A stretch of DNA of 64,000 bases from Pseudomonas fulva (GCF_023517795.1 NZ_CP082928.1:744001-808000); one strand, 5' to 3'. Shown: positions 22,072 to 32,658, counted from the first letter of the stretch. Numbers and translations are program-made. The notes: generated by a model not told the origin, from the letters alone.

Positions 22072-23871
22072 TCAGCTATCCAACTTGAGTACAGCAAGGA
22101 AGGCTTCCTGTGGAATCTCCACGTTCCCCACCTGCTTCATGCGCTTCTTACCGGCCTTCTGCTTCTCCAGCAGTTTGCGCTTACGGCTCACGTCACCGCC
22201 GTAGCACTTGGCCAGAACGTTCTTTCTCAATGCCTTGACAGTGGTCCGCGCCACGATCTGGCCGCCGATGGCCGCCTGGATCGCCACGTCGAACATCTGC
22301 CGAGGAATCAGGTCCTTCATCTTCTCGGTCAACTGGCGCCCTTTGTAGTGGGCGTTGTCACGGTGCACGATCAGCGCCAGCGCATCGACCTTGTCGCCGT
22401 TGATCAACACGTCCAGCTTGACCAGGTTGGCCGACTGGTAACGGTCGAAATGGTAATCCAGCGAGGCATAACCACGGCTGGTGGATTTCAGGCGGTCGAA
22501 GAAGTCGAGCACCACTTCGTTCATCGGCAGGTCGTAGCGAACCTGAACCTGAGTGCCGAGGAACTGCATGTCACGCTGCACGCCGCGCTTTTCGATGCAC
22601 AGGGTAATGACGTTGCCCAGATGTTCCTGCGGAACCAGAATCGTGGCTTGTACGATCGGCTCACGGAAATCTTCGACCGAGGACACATCCGGCAGCTTCG
22701 ACGGGTTGTCCACGTAAATGGTTTCACCGGTCTTGAGTACCACCTCGAAAATAACGCTCGGCGCCGTGGTGATCAGGTCCAGGTCGTATTCGCGCTCCAG
22801 GCGCTCCTGGATGATTTCCATGTGCAGCATGCCCAGGAAGCCGCAACGGAAGCCGAAGCCCAGGGCGTCGGAGCTTTCCGGCAGATACTGCAGGGACGAA
22901 TCATTGAGGGTCAGCTTCTGCAGGGCGTCGCGGAAGTCCTCGAAGTCGTCGGAGCTGACCGGGAACAGGCCGGCGTAGACCTGCGGCTGGATGCGCTTGA
23001 AGCCGGGTAGCATTTCCACGTCGGGTGTGGAGCTCAAGGTCAGGGTGTCGCCCACCGGCGCACCGTGGATGTCCTTGATGCTGGCTATGATGAAGCCCAC
23101 TTCGCCGGCCTTGAGGTCGGCAGTGGCGGTGTGCTTGGGATTGAACACCCCGACGCTGTCGACCAGGTGCACCTTGCCGGTGGACTTGACCAGAATCTTG
23201 TCGCCCTTCTTGACGCGGCCGTGGCGCACGCGCACCAGGGACACGACGCCCAGGTAGTTGTCGAACCAGGAGTCGATGATCAGCGCCTGCAGGGGCGCCT
23301 CGACCTCACCGGTCGGCGCCGGAATGGCCTGCACCAGGCGCTCGAGCACCTCGTCGACGCCCATGCCGCTCTTGGCGCTGCAGGCCACGGCGTCGCTGGC
23401 ATCGATACCGATGATCTTCTCGATCTCGTCCTTGACGCGATCCGGATCGGCCTGCGGCAGGTCCATCTTGTTCAGCACCGGCATGACCTCCAGGCCCTGC
23501 TCGATGGCGGTATAGCAGTTGGCGACCGACTGCGCCTCCACGCCCTGCCCCGCATCGACGACCAGCAACGCACCTTCACAGGCGGCCAGCGAGCGGCTCA
23601 CCTCATAGGTGAAGTCGACGTGCCCCGGCGTGTCGATGAAGTTCAGCTGATAGGTGATGCCATCTTTCGCCTTGTAATAGAGCGTGACGCTATGGGCCTT
23701 GATGGTGATGCCGCGCTCGCGCTCCAGATCCATGGAATCGAGAACCTGAGCCTCCATCTCGCGCGCGGTCAGGCCGCCGCACATCTGGATGAAACGGTCA
23801 GCCAGCGTCGACTTGCCGTGGTCAATGTGGGCAATGATGGAAAAATTGCGGATATGACTCAGGTCACTCAC
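22072..23871 (-). CDS. lepA: Elongation factor 4 (LepA)
   Basis: Ribosomal GTPase related to [13 protein letters not shown] is the G1 motif, DTPGHVDF G3 and NKMDLP G4; the C-terminal domain unique to LepA is present, with [19 protein letters not shown]. The GTG at 23871 ([14 protein letters not shown]) gives 599 residues, the expected length; the frame continues upstream to 23949 without a better start. Confidence 0.97.
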   Translation of the reverse strand: MSDLSHIRNFSIIAHIDHGKSTLADRFIQMCGGLTAREMEAQVLDSMDLERERGITIKAHSVTLYYKAKDGITYQLNFIDTPGHVDFTYEVSRSLAACEGALLVVDAGQGVEAQSVANCYTAIEQGLEVMPVLNKMDLPQADPDRVKDEIEKIIGIDASDAVACSAKSGMGVDEVLERLVQAIPAPTGEVEAPLQALIIDSWFDNYLGVVSLVRVRHGRVKKGDKILVKSTGKVHLVDSVGVFNPKHTATADLKAGEVGFIIASIKDIHGAPVGDTLTLSSTPDVEMLPGFKRIQPQVYAGLFPVSSDDFEDFRDALQKLTLNDSSLQYLPESSDALGFGFRCGFLGMLHMEIIQERLEREYDLDLITTAPSVIFEVVLKTGETIYVDNPSKLPDVSSVEDFREPIVQATILVPQEHLGNVITLCIEKRGVQRDMQFLGTQVQVRYDLPMNEVVLDFFDRLKSTSRGYASLDYHFDRYQSANLVKLDVLINGDKVDALALIVHRDNAHYKGRQLTEKMKDLIPRQMFDVAIQAAIGGQIVARTTVKALRKNVLAKCYGGDVSRKRKLLEKQKAGKKRMKQVGNVEIPQEAFLAVLKLDS

Positions 23872-24064
23872 AGGACAACACTCGAAAAAGGTCGCAGGCG
23901 AATGCCTGCCGAAAATAGCCGCAAAGTTTACCCGAGTGGTTGCCCCCACGTCACGTCAGGACAAGCGTGACAGCGCAGTAATTGAGACCCGCTTGCCTCG
24001 CCTGCCTCGAGCGGCCGGTATTTCTCAGGGCATGGCCGGCCAGCTGAGGTCATCAGGCGGCCAT

Positions 24065-24090
24065 AAAAAAGGGCGACTTTCGTCGCCCTT
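24065..24090 (-). terminator. Intrinsic terminator after mucD
   Basis: On the minus strand AAGGGCGAC, a four-base loop and GTCGCCCTT form a perfect stem, followed by a run of T. It lies 20 bases beyond the mucD stop and ends the algU operon before lepA. Confidence 0.85.
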
Positions 24091-24109
24091 CTCTGCTATT
24101 CGGCCAAGC

Positions 24110-25546
24110 CTACTCGGCCAACTTGAAAGTAATGAAGCTGGCGCGGCCCTGACGCAGCACGCGCATCGACACCGAACGATTCTTCGGCAGCGATTGCGCC
24201 ACTTCGGTGAAGTTCTTCGCCGAGCTGATCGCCTGATTGTTCAGGTGGGTGATCACGTCGCCAGGACGCAGGCCGATCAGTGCGGCCGGACCATCCTGAA
24301 CTTCGCGAATCACCACGCCACCGCGCAGGTCCAGGGCCTTTTTCTGCTCGTCGGTCAGTTCGGCAACGCTGACGCCCAGACGGTTGCTGCTGCGCTCGGC
24401 GCCTGGCGTGGCACCCGGGGTCGCTTCGTCGGCGTCATCCGCCGGCATGGTGCCCACTGCCAGCTTCAGATTCCGGCGTGCGCCCTCACGGACGATTTCC
24501 AGGTTGGCCTTGGTGCCCGGCTTCAAGGCACCAACCAGATGAGGCAGGTCGGCAGACATGATGATCGGCTTGCCATCCAGGCTGAGGATCACGTCACCGA
24601 CCTGCAGCCCGCCCTTGGCAGCCGGGCCGTCTTCAAGCACCTGAGCGACCAGGGCGCCGGCGGGTCTCTCCAGGCCAAACGACTCGGCGAGATCCTTGTT
24701 CACTTCCTGGATCACCACACCCAGCCAGCCGCGGCTGACCTTGCCGCTGGCCTTGAGCTGGTCGGCCACATCCATCGCCACGCTCATGGGAATGGCAAAG
24801 GACAGGCCCATGAAGCCGCCGGAGCGGGTGAAGATCTGCGAGTTGATACCGACCACTTCGCCATCCAGGTTGAACAGCGGGCCGCCGGAGTTACCCGGGT
24901 TGATCGCCACGTCGGTCTGGATGAACGGCACGTAGCTCTCGTTCGGCAGGCTGCGCCCCTTGGCACTGACGATACCGGCGGTGACCGAGTGATCGAAACC
25001 GAACGGCGAGCCGATGGCCAGCACCCACTCACCGACCTTGAGGTTGTCGGAATTGCCCAGCTTCACGGTGGGCAGGTCATCCGCCTCGACCTTGAGCAGC
25101 GCCACGTCGCTGCGCGGGTCGGTACCGATCAGCTTGGCTTCCAGCTCGCTGCGGTCGGACAGCCGCACGATGATTTCATCGGCATCGGCGACCACATGGT
25201 TGTTGGTCAGAATGTAACCATCCTTGGAGATGATGAAGCCCGAGCCGAGCGACTGCGCTTCACGCTGGCGACCACCACCTGGCGCGCGAGGCTGCTGGGG
25301 AATGCTGCGCTCGAAGAATTCGCGGAACATCGGCGGCAGGCCTTCCAGGTCCGGAACGGCGAGCCCGCCATTGCTGGCGACGGCATTCGGCACCTTCTGC
25401 CGGGTGCTGATATTGACCACGGCAGGTGAGGCCGCCTCGACCAGGGGGGTGAAGTCCGGCAGCTGTGCATGCGCCGCCACGGGTTGCCCCATCAGAAACA
25501 CCGCGAACAACGCGGCCGCATAATTTTTCAGGCTAGGCATCGACAT
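24110..25546 (-). CDS. mucD: Periplasmic serine protease MucD (DegP-like)
   Basis: HtrA-family chaperone-protease that limits envelope stress and alginate induction. Signal peptide to about residue 27 (VAAHAQ), catalytic His117 in TNNHVV, Asp147 in SDVALLK and Ser220 in GNSGGP, then two PDZ domains (about 265-365 and 385-470). The ATG at 25546 (MSMPSLKNY) is preferred for the signal peptide. It is the last gene of the algU operon; mucC, which stands between mucB and mucD in P. aeruginosa, is absent here. Confidence 0.95.
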   Translation of the reverse strand: MSMPSLKNYAAALFAVFLMGQPVAAHAQLPDFTPLVEAASPAVVNISTRQKVPNAVASNGGLAVPDLEGLPPMFREFFERSIPQQPRAPGGGRQREAQSLGSGFIISKDGYILTNNHVVADADEIIVRLSDRSELEAKLIGTDPRSDVALLKVEADDLPTVKLGNSDNLKVGEWVLAIGSPFGFDHSVTAGIVSAKGRSLPNESYVPFIQTDVAINPGNSGGPLFNLDGEVVGINSQIFTRSGGFMGLSFAIPMSVAMDVADQLKASGKVSRGWLGVVIQEVNKDLAESFGLERPAGALVAQVLEDGPAAKGGLQVGDVILSLDGKPIIMSADLPHLVGALKPGTKANLEIVREGARRNLKLAVGTMPADDADEATPGATPGAERSSNRLGVSVAELTDEQKKALDLRGGVVIREVQDGPAALIGLRPGDVITHLNNQAISSAKNFTEVAQSLPKNRSVSMRVLRQGRASFITFKLAE

Positions 25547-25642
25547 TGCAGTTTCTTCCCCATCCAGAACAAACGAGGCCCCTGTGGGGCCAGTGGTACA
25601 ACAAACAGGCGGCACATCGGCCTTGATCGTTATCGTCGACCG

Positions 25643-26596
25643 TTACGGCGTGGCATGCACGTCGTCCGCACGCATCGACATGGCGACACGCTCCGCCGTT
25701 CCCAGCGGAATTTCGCCCACCACCGTTACCATGACATCTCCATCGTCCGTTGTCAGGCGCCGGGACACTGCCACGGTAGGCCCAAGCTGGTTGCGCGCAT
25801 CGGCTACGGCAGCATCGTGCAGGGGCTCGAGAAAGACGGAAAAGCGCGCCAGTCCGTCATCATAAACCAGACAATCGACGCTATCGGTGGATAACGGGCT
25901 GCGCTGACGGGTTACCGCGCTGAGATTGAAGCCAGGCGGCAACCATTCGGAGCGCCAGGATTCTGCAGACGGCGTACGCGCCTTGACGACGCGCACCGGC
26001 GTGCAGTGGGTAGAAGGCTGCAATACGGCAGTTGGCTGCATAGCCGCCGTATCGAGCTGGGTGAACTGGAATCGCTCGAGCAGTTCACCGCGGTCATTGA
26101 CCAACAGCGACTTGAGCGGCAGGCCGGTTTCCTTGTCCACGTACAGCTGAACGCCGTAACGATGCTGATCACGCGGAACCAAGCCGAGCACCACGGCCGA
26201 GCGCCCGGCCACCCGGGACTCGCCACGCAAGCTCAGCTCGTACCATTGCTCGATCTGCTTGGCATCGAGACCATGGGCGGGCCAGGCCTGCTCATCGACG
26301 ACGGCAGAGGCAATCGGGCCGTTGACGCATTGCGCCTGACCATTCACCCGCAGCATTTCCTGGGGCGTCCCATCGAGTTGCAATAATCGCTCGCGCACAG
26401 TTCCACCCGGCTCGACCTGACGCCAGATGCTGTGAGTGGAGAGATTGCCGTTGCGTTCGTAAACGAAGGTGCCTTGGAAGCTTTGCTTGCTTTCGGCCTG
26501 ACTCAGCCGTTGCAACCATCCCTGTGCATCGGCGGCCATGGCAGGGGTTGCCAAAATACCACCGAGCATCAGGGACGTGACGAGAATGGAGCGCAT
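25643..26596 (-). CDS. mucB: Sigma factor regulatory protein MucB (RseB family)
   Basis: Periplasmic protein that binds the MucA periplasmic domain and protects it from AlgW; it senses envelope stress. Signal peptide to about residue 22 (PAMAADA). The 317-residue two-domain RseB-like fold shows QSFQGTFVYERNGNLSTH at the start and WLPPGFNLSAV in the C-terminal part. It starts 11 bases after mucA. Confidence 0.95.
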   Translation of the reverse strand: MRSILVTSLMLGGILATPAMAADAQGWLQRLSQAESKQSFQGTFVYERNGNLSTHSIWRQVEPGGTVRERLLQLDGTPQEMLRVNGQAQCVNGPIASAVVDEQAWPAHGLDAKQIEQWYELSLRGESRVAGRSAVVLGLVPRDQHRYGVQLYVDKETGLPLKSLLVNDRGELLERFQFTQLDTAAMQPTAVLQPSTHCTPVRVVKARTPSAESWRSEWLPPGFNLSAVTRQRSPLSTDSVDCLVYDDGLARFSVFLEPLHDAAVADARNQLGPTVAVSRRLTTDDGDVMVTVVGEIPLGTAERVAMSMRADDVHATP

Positions 26597-26607
26597 ACGC
26601 GTCGTTC

Positions 26608-27195
26608 TTAACGCTCTTCTACACTCGCAGACCGTGCGAACGGCAGTGCATTTTCAGCAGTGCCAGGGGCGGATTGCTGACCATGCTGACGCAGGTACTC
26701 AGGCAGACGCTGTTCATGCCAGCCTTCACCTTCGGCAGACACGGTCTCTACAGCCGGCTGCTCGTCCGAAGTCTTGAAGCCTGCCAGAATGGCCGGCCCC
26801 TGAGCTTGCGGCAGGGCGATGGAAGGCTGATCCTGCTGCGCCAACTGGGCACCAGAAACGTCATCCTGATTGTAGAAGCGCACGCCGGCCAGTACGGCGA
26901 CCGTCACGGTCGCAGCAACGGCTACGCGCCCCAGGCTGCGCCACGGACCACGCACGACCTTCTCCTGCACAACTGGAGTGGCATCGTTTTCCAGAGCCGC
27001 GGAAACGGCTGCAGCGATGTCCAGTTTTGGCACGAGCAGGTCCTTGTGCATCGCGGCACGGGCTACCTGGTAACGCGACCAGGTGGCACGCAGATCGGCA
27101 TCGTCGCTCGCACCGAGCACACGCCGAAGTTCAAGTTCATCCGCTTCGTTATCCATCACCGCGGACAGCGATTCCTGCAGGGCTTCACGACTCAT
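26608..27195 (-). CDS. mucA: Anti-sigma factor MucA
   Basis: Inner-membrane anti-sigma factor that sequesters AlgU. The cytoplasmic N-terminal part (REALQESLSAVMDNEADELE) binds sigma; one transmembrane segment spans about residues 89-108 (RVAVAATVTVAVLAGVRFY); the periplasmic tail is the target of regulated proteolysis. 195 residues, so the frame is intact with no sign of the truncations seen in mucoid strains. Confidence 0.95.
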   Translation of the reverse strand: MSREALQESLSAVMDNEADELELRRVLGASDDADLRATWSRYQVARAAMHKDLLVPKLDIAAAVSAALENDATPVVQEKVVRGPWRSLGRVAVAATVTVAVLAGVRFYNQDDVSGAQLAQQDQPSIALPQAQGPAILAGFKTSDEQPAVETVSAEGEGWHEQRLPEYLRQHGQQSAPGTAENALPFARSASVEER

Positions 27196-27226
27196 AGCGG
27201 TTCCTCTCTTGGCTGTCGCCGCTGTC

Positions 27227-27808
27227 TCAGGCTTCCTGCAACAGAGGTTGCAGGGACTTGTCGATGGCTTCACGCGCCCGAAAGATTCGCGAACGCACGG
27301 TACCAACTGGACACTGCATGACGCTCGCAATGTCTTCATAACTAAGACCATCAAATTCACGTAACGTTAGCGCCGTTCGTAAATCTTCTGGCAGTTGCTG
27401 GATGCTCCGATGCACGGTGGCTTCGATTTCATCCCTCAACAGGGCTCGCTCGGGAGATTCGATATCCTTGAGGGCGTGGTCGCCATCGTAGAACTCGGCA
27501 TCCTCTGCACTTACATCGTTGTCCGGCGGCCGGCGGCCGCGAGAAACGAGATGATTCTTCGCCGTGTTGATGGCGATGCGGTACAGCCATGTATAGAACG
27601 CGCTGTCGCCGCGAAAGTTTCCCAGTGCCCGGTAAGCTTTTACAAAAGCTTCCTGGGCGACATCCTGAGCTTCATGGGTGTCGTGCACGAATCGCACGAT
27701 CAACCCGAGAATCTTGTGCTGATACTTCAGCACCAACAGATCAAATGCTCGCTTGTCACCACGCTGCACGCGCTCGACCAGCTGCTGATCTTCTTCCTGG
27801 GTTAGCAT
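27227..27808 (-). CDS. algU: Extracytoplasmic sigma factor AlgU (RpoE/AlgT)
   Basis: ECF sigma factor for envelope stress and alginate genes, 193 residues. Region 2 includes FDLLVLKYQHKILGLI and AQEAFVKAYRAL, and region 4 includes LSYEDIASVMQCPVGTVRSRI. The ATG at 27808 follows GAGGAG; the frame extends upstream across its own promoter and is non-coding there. It heads algU-mucA-mucB-mucD and is probably autoregulated (see the promoter at 27868-27894). Confidence 0.97.
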   Translation of the reverse strand: MLTQEEDQQLVERVQRGDKRAFDLLVLKYQHKILGLIVRFVHDTHEAQDVAQEAFVKAYRALGNFRGDSAFYTWLYRIAINTAKNHLVSRGRRPPDNDVSAEDAEFYDGDHALKDIESPERALLRDEIEATVHRSIQQLPEDLRTALTLREFDGLSYEDIASVMQCPVGTVRSRIFRAREAIDKSLQPLLQEA

Positions 27809-28397
27809 GAATACTCCTCGTTGAGCCCGTAGGAGGTCTGCGCCTGCCAGAAGATCGATCTGCCGAAATAGACTCGAGTCATATGCAAAAGTTCTCCCCC
27901 TACGAACAAGCTTCCCACAAAACATTTTTTGGTTTTGCACGAAACCACGCACCAGGGCCACTGCCTGCTGCGCGAATTGTCTTTAGATCACCTGACGGGT
28001 CGAGTCGAATGGCACGACCACTCCGCTCACCAACTCGCCAGACACATTCCCTCTCCGGGGCGACTCCGCTATAGAACCCTGCCCCATGACAAAGTTCAGA
28101 CAGGTTTCAGCGGATGAGATGCAGCTCCAGCATGGCGGCCAGCCGCGCAGGCATATCGCCATCCCAACACGATACACGTTCTGCGCCGGACAACCTACCA
28201 GGTCGGCTATTGTGCCGTTGCCCCCCTCTATATACTAGGGGCCACCGAGCCGCCGACATGGCCTCCCAAGCCCCACCGCAGGCTCATAGCGACCATCGAG
28301 TGATCTCCGGATACAAAAGGCCGTGCCGACAGAGAGCATTCGCAGTGCTCGACAGGCGCATCCTCTCAGTTGCACGCCATCCAGCGGACCCATAACA
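27809..28397. other. Intergenic region between algU and nadB
   Basis: 589 bases between divergent genes. The algU side has the probable AlgU-type promoter; the nadB side has an inverted repeat, GCCCC and GGGGC flanking TATACT (28220-28241). Short open frames occur (for example 27883-28074 and 28114-28395) but none has a ribosome site or a protein-like composition, so I do not call genes. Confidence 0.6.
27868..27894 (-). promoter_or_regulatory. AlgU-dependent promoter of algU
   Basis: On the minus strand GAACTT (27894-27889), a 16-base spacer and TCTAT (27872-27868) match the AlgU/RpoE consensus GAACTT-N16/17-TCTGA. It ends 60 bases before the algU start. Autoregulation of this operon is established in P. 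aeruginosa. Confidence 0.7.
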
Positions 28398-30014
28398 ATG
28401 AGCCAACACTTTCAGCACGACGTTCTGGTCATCGGCAGCGGGGCCGCCGGCCTTACCCTGGCGCTCACGCTTCCCGACAACCTGAGCATCGCCGTGCTGA
28501 GCAAGGGCGAGTTGACCAATGGCTCGACCTACTGGGCCCAGGGCGGCGTCGCCGCGGTGCTGGATCACGGCGACACCATCGATTCCCATGTCAACGACAC
28601 CCTCGACGCCGGTGCCGGCCTGTGCCGCGAAGATGCCGTGCGCTTCACCGTGGAGCACAGCCGCGAAGCCATCGAGTGGCTGATCGAACAGGGCGTGCCC
28701 TTCACCCGCGACGACGAGCACGATCGCGAGGACGGCGGCTTCGAATTTCACCTGACCCGCGAGGGCGGCCACAGCCACCGGCGCATCATCCACGCTGCCG
28801 ATGCGACCGGCGCAGCCATCTTCAACACACTGCTCGAGCGCACACGCCAGCGCCGCAACGTGGAACTGCTCGAGCAGCGGGTCGCCGTGGATCTGATCAC
28901 CGAACGCAAACTGGGTCGAGACGGCCAGCGCTGCCTGGGCGCCTACGTGCTGAACCGGCTCAGCGGCGAGGTGGACACTCATCACGCGCGCTTCGTCATC
29001 CTCGCCACCGGCGGTGCGGCCAAGGTCTACCTCTATACCAGCAACCCGGACGGTGCCTGCGGCGACGGCATCGCCATGGCCTGGCGCGCCGGCTGCCGGG
29101 TCGGCAACCTGGAATTCAATCAGTTCCACCCCACCTGCCTCTATCATCCCCAGGCCAAGAGCTTCCTGGTTACCGAGGCCCTGCGCGGTGAAGGCGCATT
29201 GCTGCGCCTGCCCAACGGCGAACGCTTCATGCCGCGCTTCGACCCCCGCGAGGAACTGGCACCACGGGACATCGTGGCCCGCGCCATCGACCATGAGATG
29301 AAGCGCCTGGGCATCGACTGCGTCTACCTGGATATCAGCCACAAGCCGGCGGACTTCGTCAAAAACCACTTCCCGACCGTTTACCGGCGCTGCCTGGAAT
29401 TCGGCATCGACATCACCCGTCAGGCCATTCCGGTGGTACCCGCGGCCCACTACACCTGTGGCGGCGTGCTCGTCGATCAGGCCGGGCGCAGCGACGTGGC
29501 AGGTCTGTACGCCATTGGCGAAACCAGCTTCACCGGCCTGCACGGCGCCAACCGCATGGCCAGCAATTCATTGCTCGAGTGCTTCGTCTATGCACGCTCG
29601 GCCGCGGCCGACATCGTCGCCAACCTGGACCAGGTGGCGATGCCCGCCGACCTGCCCTCCTGGGACGCCAGCCAGGTCACCGACTCGGACGAGGACGTGA
29701 TCATCGCGCACAACTGGGATGAGCTGCGGCGCTTCATGTGGGATTACGTGGGCATCGTGCGCACCACCAAACGCCTGCAACGCGCCCAGCACCGCGTGCG
29801 CCTTCTGCTCGATGAAATCGACGAGTTCTACAGCAACTACAAGGTCAGCCGCGACCTGATCGAGCTGCGTAACCTGGCCCAGGTAGCCGAGCTGATGATC
29901 CTGTCGGCCATGGCGCGCAAGGAGTCGCGGGGCCTGCACTACACCCTGGATTACCCGGAGCTGCTAGCCGAGGCGCGTGACACTATTCTGCAACCCGCCA
30001 ACGCTGACGACTGA
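28398..30014 (+). CDS. nadB: L-aspartate oxidase
   Basis: First enzyme of de novo NAD synthesis, oxidising aspartate to iminoaspartate. 538 residues; FAD-binding GSGAAGL is at 13-19, STYWAQGG follows, and the catalytic region has [15 protein letters not shown] and FHPTCLYHP. The ATG at 28398 ([13 protein letters not shown]) is chosen by family alignment. Its 3' end overlaps the convergent ygfX gene by 32 bases. Confidence 0.96.
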   Translation: MSQHFQHDVLVIGSGAAGLTLALTLPDNLSIAVLSKGELTNGSTYWAQGGVAAVLDHGDTIDSHVNDTLDAGAGLCREDAVRFTVEHSREAIEWLIEQGVPFTRDDEHDREDGGFEFHLTREGGHSHRRIIHAADATGAAIFNTLLERTRQRRNVELLEQRVAVDLITERKLGRDGQRCLGAYVLNRLSGEVDTHHARFVILATGGAAKVYLYTSNPDGACGDGIAMAWRAGCRVGNLEFNQFHPTCLYHPQAKSFLVTEALRGEGALLRLPNGERFMPRFDPREELAPRDIVARAIDHEMKRLGIDCVYLDISHKPADFVKNHFPTVYRRCLEFGIDITRQAIPVVPAAHYTCGGVLVDQAGRSDVAGLYAIGETSFTGLHGANRMASNSLLECFVYARSAAADIVANLDQVAMPADLPSWDASQVTDSDEDVIIAHNWDELRRFMWDYVGIVRTTKRLQRAQHRVRLLLDEIDEFYSNYKVSRDLIELRNLAQVAELMILSAMARKESRGLHYTLDYPELLAEARDTILQPANADD

Positions 30015-30435
30015 ATTTCAGGCGCACCCGCAGGCGTCGATGCATGTCCGCCGACATGGCGTCGGCAGGGATGCACAGGCTGTAGGTGAACGGGCGCCCC
30101 GGCAGACGGAAGCGCACGATGACCAGCCAGGGCAGCGCCATGCTGTCCGCCTGCAGGGTCACGGGCTGCCACGGCCCGCCGCCGCGCTGCACCTGCCAAC
30201 CGTCGTCGTCGTGCCGTAAACGGTTGAAAACGGCCGGATGGGTCAGCAACACATGCCTGGGCAATACCCAGGCGGCATGGCAGCCGCAAGCCAGCAGGCC
30301 GAGCAGGCGCGCCCAGAAGCCAATCTCGACGAGCAGTAACGTCAGCAGCGCCAGGGCCTGGGCGCACAGGTAGATCTCCAGCAACCGCCGTGACGGCCGC
30401 CAGTGGCACTCGAAGCGTTTACTTGGGCTGGACAC
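29983..30435 (-). CDS. YgfX-family membrane protein
   Basis: 150 residues with SPSRRL-like [11 protein letters not shown] at the start and one or two hydrophobic segments at about 20-55 ([25 protein letters not shown]), then a soluble tail: the layout of YgfX, the partner gene of sdhE in many gamma-proteobacteria. In E. coli it was proposed as a toxin (CptA) acting on cytoskeletal proteins, but that role is disputed. The GTG at 30435 overlaps sdhE by 17 bases. Confidence 0.8.
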   Translation of the reverse strand: MSSPSKRFECHWRPSRRLLEIYLCAQALALLTLLLVEIGFWARLLGLLACGCHAAWVLPRHVLLTHPAVFNRLRHDDDGWQVQRGGGPWQPVTLQADSMALPWLVIVRFRLPGRPFTYSLCIPADAMSADMHRRLRVRLKFSRQRWRVAE

Positions 30436-30673
30436 GATCCAGGATCATGCGAACGATGTGACGCAGATCGGCATCCTCCGGCTCGCCACGCTGCATGAAC
30501 CAGCCGAACATGTCCTGATCCTCGCACTCGAGCAGCTTGCGGTAACGGGCACGATCGTCCTCGTCGAGCGAGGGGTAGACCTCCTGCACGAAAGGCACCA
30601 GCAACACGTCCAGTTCCAGCATGCCACGCCGGCTGTGCCAGAAGAGGCGATTGAGTTCAGTGGCGTCGACCAT
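30419..30673 (-). CDS. sdhE: FAD assembly factor SdhE
   Basis: An 84-residue helical protein that promotes covalent flavin attachment to succinate dehydrogenase. The invariant SRRGMLELD motif is at 14-22. GAGGAG lies eight bases before the ATG. The arrangement sdhE-ygfX on one strand with ygfZ divergent is typical. Confidence 0.94.
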   Translation of the reverse strand: MVDATELNRLFWHSRRGMLELDVLLVPFVQEVYPSLDEDDRARYRKLLECEDQDMFGWFMQRGEPEDADLRHIVRMILDRVQPK

Positions 30674-30831
30674 GGCAGTGCTCCTCGGAAAAAGGCCGGC
30701 AGTATACCAACAGCGGCCGCTTGCATCAGCGTCGCCAGCCGAAACGCCAGGCGGCGCTTTTGCCTGTAGCTAGACGCTTGCCGCTGCTCTTATCATGGCA
30801 GCCTCATTCTTTGCCCACGATTGTCTCGACC

Positions 30832-31773
30832 ATGGCCGACAGCGCTTTCTTTTGCCCGCTCACCCACGAAGGCATCCTTGCCGTGCGCGGCCCCGATGCA
30901 GGCAAGTTCCTGCAGGGCCAGATCACCTGCAACATCAACTACCTCGGCACCAGCGGCTCGAGCCTGGGCGCTCGCTGCACGCCAAAGGGCCGTATGCTGT
31001 CGAGCTTTCGTATCGTCAGCGTAGCCGACGGTTTTCTCCTGGCCATGAGCCAGGAGCTGCTGGCACCGCAGCTCGCCGAACTGCAGAAATATGCGGTGTT
31101 CTCCAAGGCCAAGCTGGGCGATGAAAGCGCCGCCTGGGTTCGCTTCGGCCTGGGTGGCGCGGATGCCGTCCTGCAGGCCCTGGGACTGGATCTCGCCACC
31201 CAGGCCGACAGCGTGACCAGTACGGACTCGCTGCTCGCCATTCGCCTCAGCGACGGCCGCGCCGAGTTATGGGCCCCGGCCGAGCAGGCCGAAACCCTGC
31301 GCGCACGCCTGAGCGAGCAGCTCGCCGAAGCCAGCCTCAATGACTGGTTGCTCGCACAGATCCGTGCGGGCATTGGCCAGGTGACCGGCACGACCCGCGA
31401 GCTGTTCATCCCGCAGATGATCAACCTGCAGGCCGTGGGCGGTGTGAGCTTCAAGAAGGGCTGCTACACCGGCCAGGAAATCGTCGCCCGCATGCAGTAC
31501 CTGGGCAAGCTCAAGCGCCGCCTGTATCGCCTGCGCATGGCCGGCGAGCAACCGCCCGTGCCTGGTACCGAACTGTTCTCCCCCGTGCACCGCAGCGCGG
31601 TGGGCGAAGTGGTGCTGGCCGCCGCGAGTGCCGAGGGTGTCGAGCTGCTGGCGGTCGTGCAGGAAGATGCCGCGCTCGATGGCCGCGTTCACCTGGGCAG
31701 CCTCGAAGGTCTACCGCTCGACCTGCTCGAGCTGCCGTACGCGCTGGACAGCAACCGCGAAATCCAGCGCTGA
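30832..31773 (+). CDS. ygfZ: tRNA-modifying/Fe-S maintenance protein YgfZ
   Basis: Folate-binding protein related to the glycine cleavage T-protein, needed for some Fe-S enzymes such as MiaB. The signature KGCYTGQE with its conserved cysteine is at 209-216. The ATG at 30832 gives 313 residues (MADSAFFCPLTHEG); the frame upstream to 30721 lacks coding character. It diverges from sdhE. Confidence 0.93.
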   Translation: MADSAFFCPLTHEGILAVRGPDAGKFLQGQITCNINYLGTSGSSLGARCTPKGRMLSSFRIVSVADGFLLAMSQELLAPQLAELQKYAVFSKAKLGDESAAWVRFGLGGADAVLQALGLDLATQADSVTSTDSLLAIRLSDGRAELWAPAEQAETLRARLSEQLAEASLNDWLLAQIRAGIGQVTGTTRELFIPQMINLQAVGGVSFKKGCYTGQEIVARMQYLGKLKRRLYRLRMAGEQPPVPGTELFSPVHRSAVGEVVLAAASAEGVELLAVVQEDAALDGRVHLGSLEGLPLDLLELPYALDSNREIQR

Positions 31774-31821
31774 CGTACACTGCGTAGCGTCTGCCCTCAC
31801 TCCGCCAATAACGAGAATTTC

Positions 31822-32658
31822 ATGAGCAAACTCGCCGAAAAAGTCCTGCTGGATCTGACCAGGGCCATCGACCACGATGAACTGGTGCTGCCTACCCTGC
31901 CCGAGGTCGCCCTGAAGGTTCGCGAAGCGGCGGAGGATCCCAACGTCGGCATTCCCGAGATGACCAAGGTGATCGGCAACGATGCAGCGCTCACCGCGCG
32001 CATCATCAAGGTGGTGAACAGCCCGCTGCTGCGCACCAACCGGGAAATCACCGATCTGCAGATGGCCATCGGCCGCCTGGGCATCAACTACACCTGCAAC
32101 CTGGCCACCGGCCTGGCCATGGAGCAGATGTTCCAGGCGACCACCGATGTGGTCGACCGCAAGATGCGCGAAGTGTGGACCAAGAGCACCGAGATCGCCG
32201 GTATCTGCCACGTGCTGTGCCGCCACTACACCCGCCTGATGCCGGATCAGGCCACCCTCGCCGGCCTGGTGCACCAGATTGGCGTGTTGCCGATTCTCAC
32301 CTACGCCGAAGAGCACAGCGAGCTGCTGGCCGACTCGATCAGCCTCAACCACGTGATCGAGCAGATCCACCCGATCATCGGCGACAAGATCCTGCGCACC
32401 TGGGAATTCCCGGAAATGATCGCCTGCATCCCGAGCCAGTACCTGAACTTCAGCCGCGACGGTGGCAAGGTCGATTATGTGGACATCGTCCAGGTCGCCA
32501 CGCTGCAGAGCCATCTCGGCACCCCGCACCCTTACACCCAGCTGGACTGGAGCCAGATCCCGGCGTTCGCCAAGCTCGGCATCAAGCCGGACCTGGATAT
32601 CCATGCCGACGAAGATCTGTCGGCGGCCATGGACGCTGCCATGACCATGCTGCAGTGA
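31822..32658 (+). CDS. HDOD-domain protein
   Basis: 278 residues, almost entirely an HDOD domain: LPEVALKVREAAEDPNVGI, NDAALTARIIKVVNSPLL and LAGLVHQIGVLPILTYAEEH are the family blocks. These proteins relate to HD phosphohydrolases but usually lack their catalytic residues and act in signalling. No receiver or GGDEF domain is fused here. It lies 48 bases after ygfZ and ends at a strong hairpin. Confidence 0.9.
   Translation: MSKLAEKVLLDLTRAIDHDELVLPTLPEVALKVREAAEDPNVGIPEMTKVIGNDAALTARIIKVVNSPLLRTNREITDLQMAIGRLGINYTCNLATGLAMEQMFQATTDVVDRKMREVWTKSTEIAGICHVLCRHYTRLMPDQATLAGLVHQIGVLPILTYAEEHSELLADSISLNHVIEQIHPIIGDKILRTWEFPEMIACIPSQYLNFSRDGGKVDYVDIVQVATLQSHLGTPHPYTQLDWSQIPAFAKLGIKPDLDIHADEDLSAAMDAAMTMLQ

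Noticed and set aside
28114..28395. Possible small gene before nadB
   Set aside because: No ribosome site, low-complexity Arg/Pro-rich product, and it overlaps the probable nadB promoter region.
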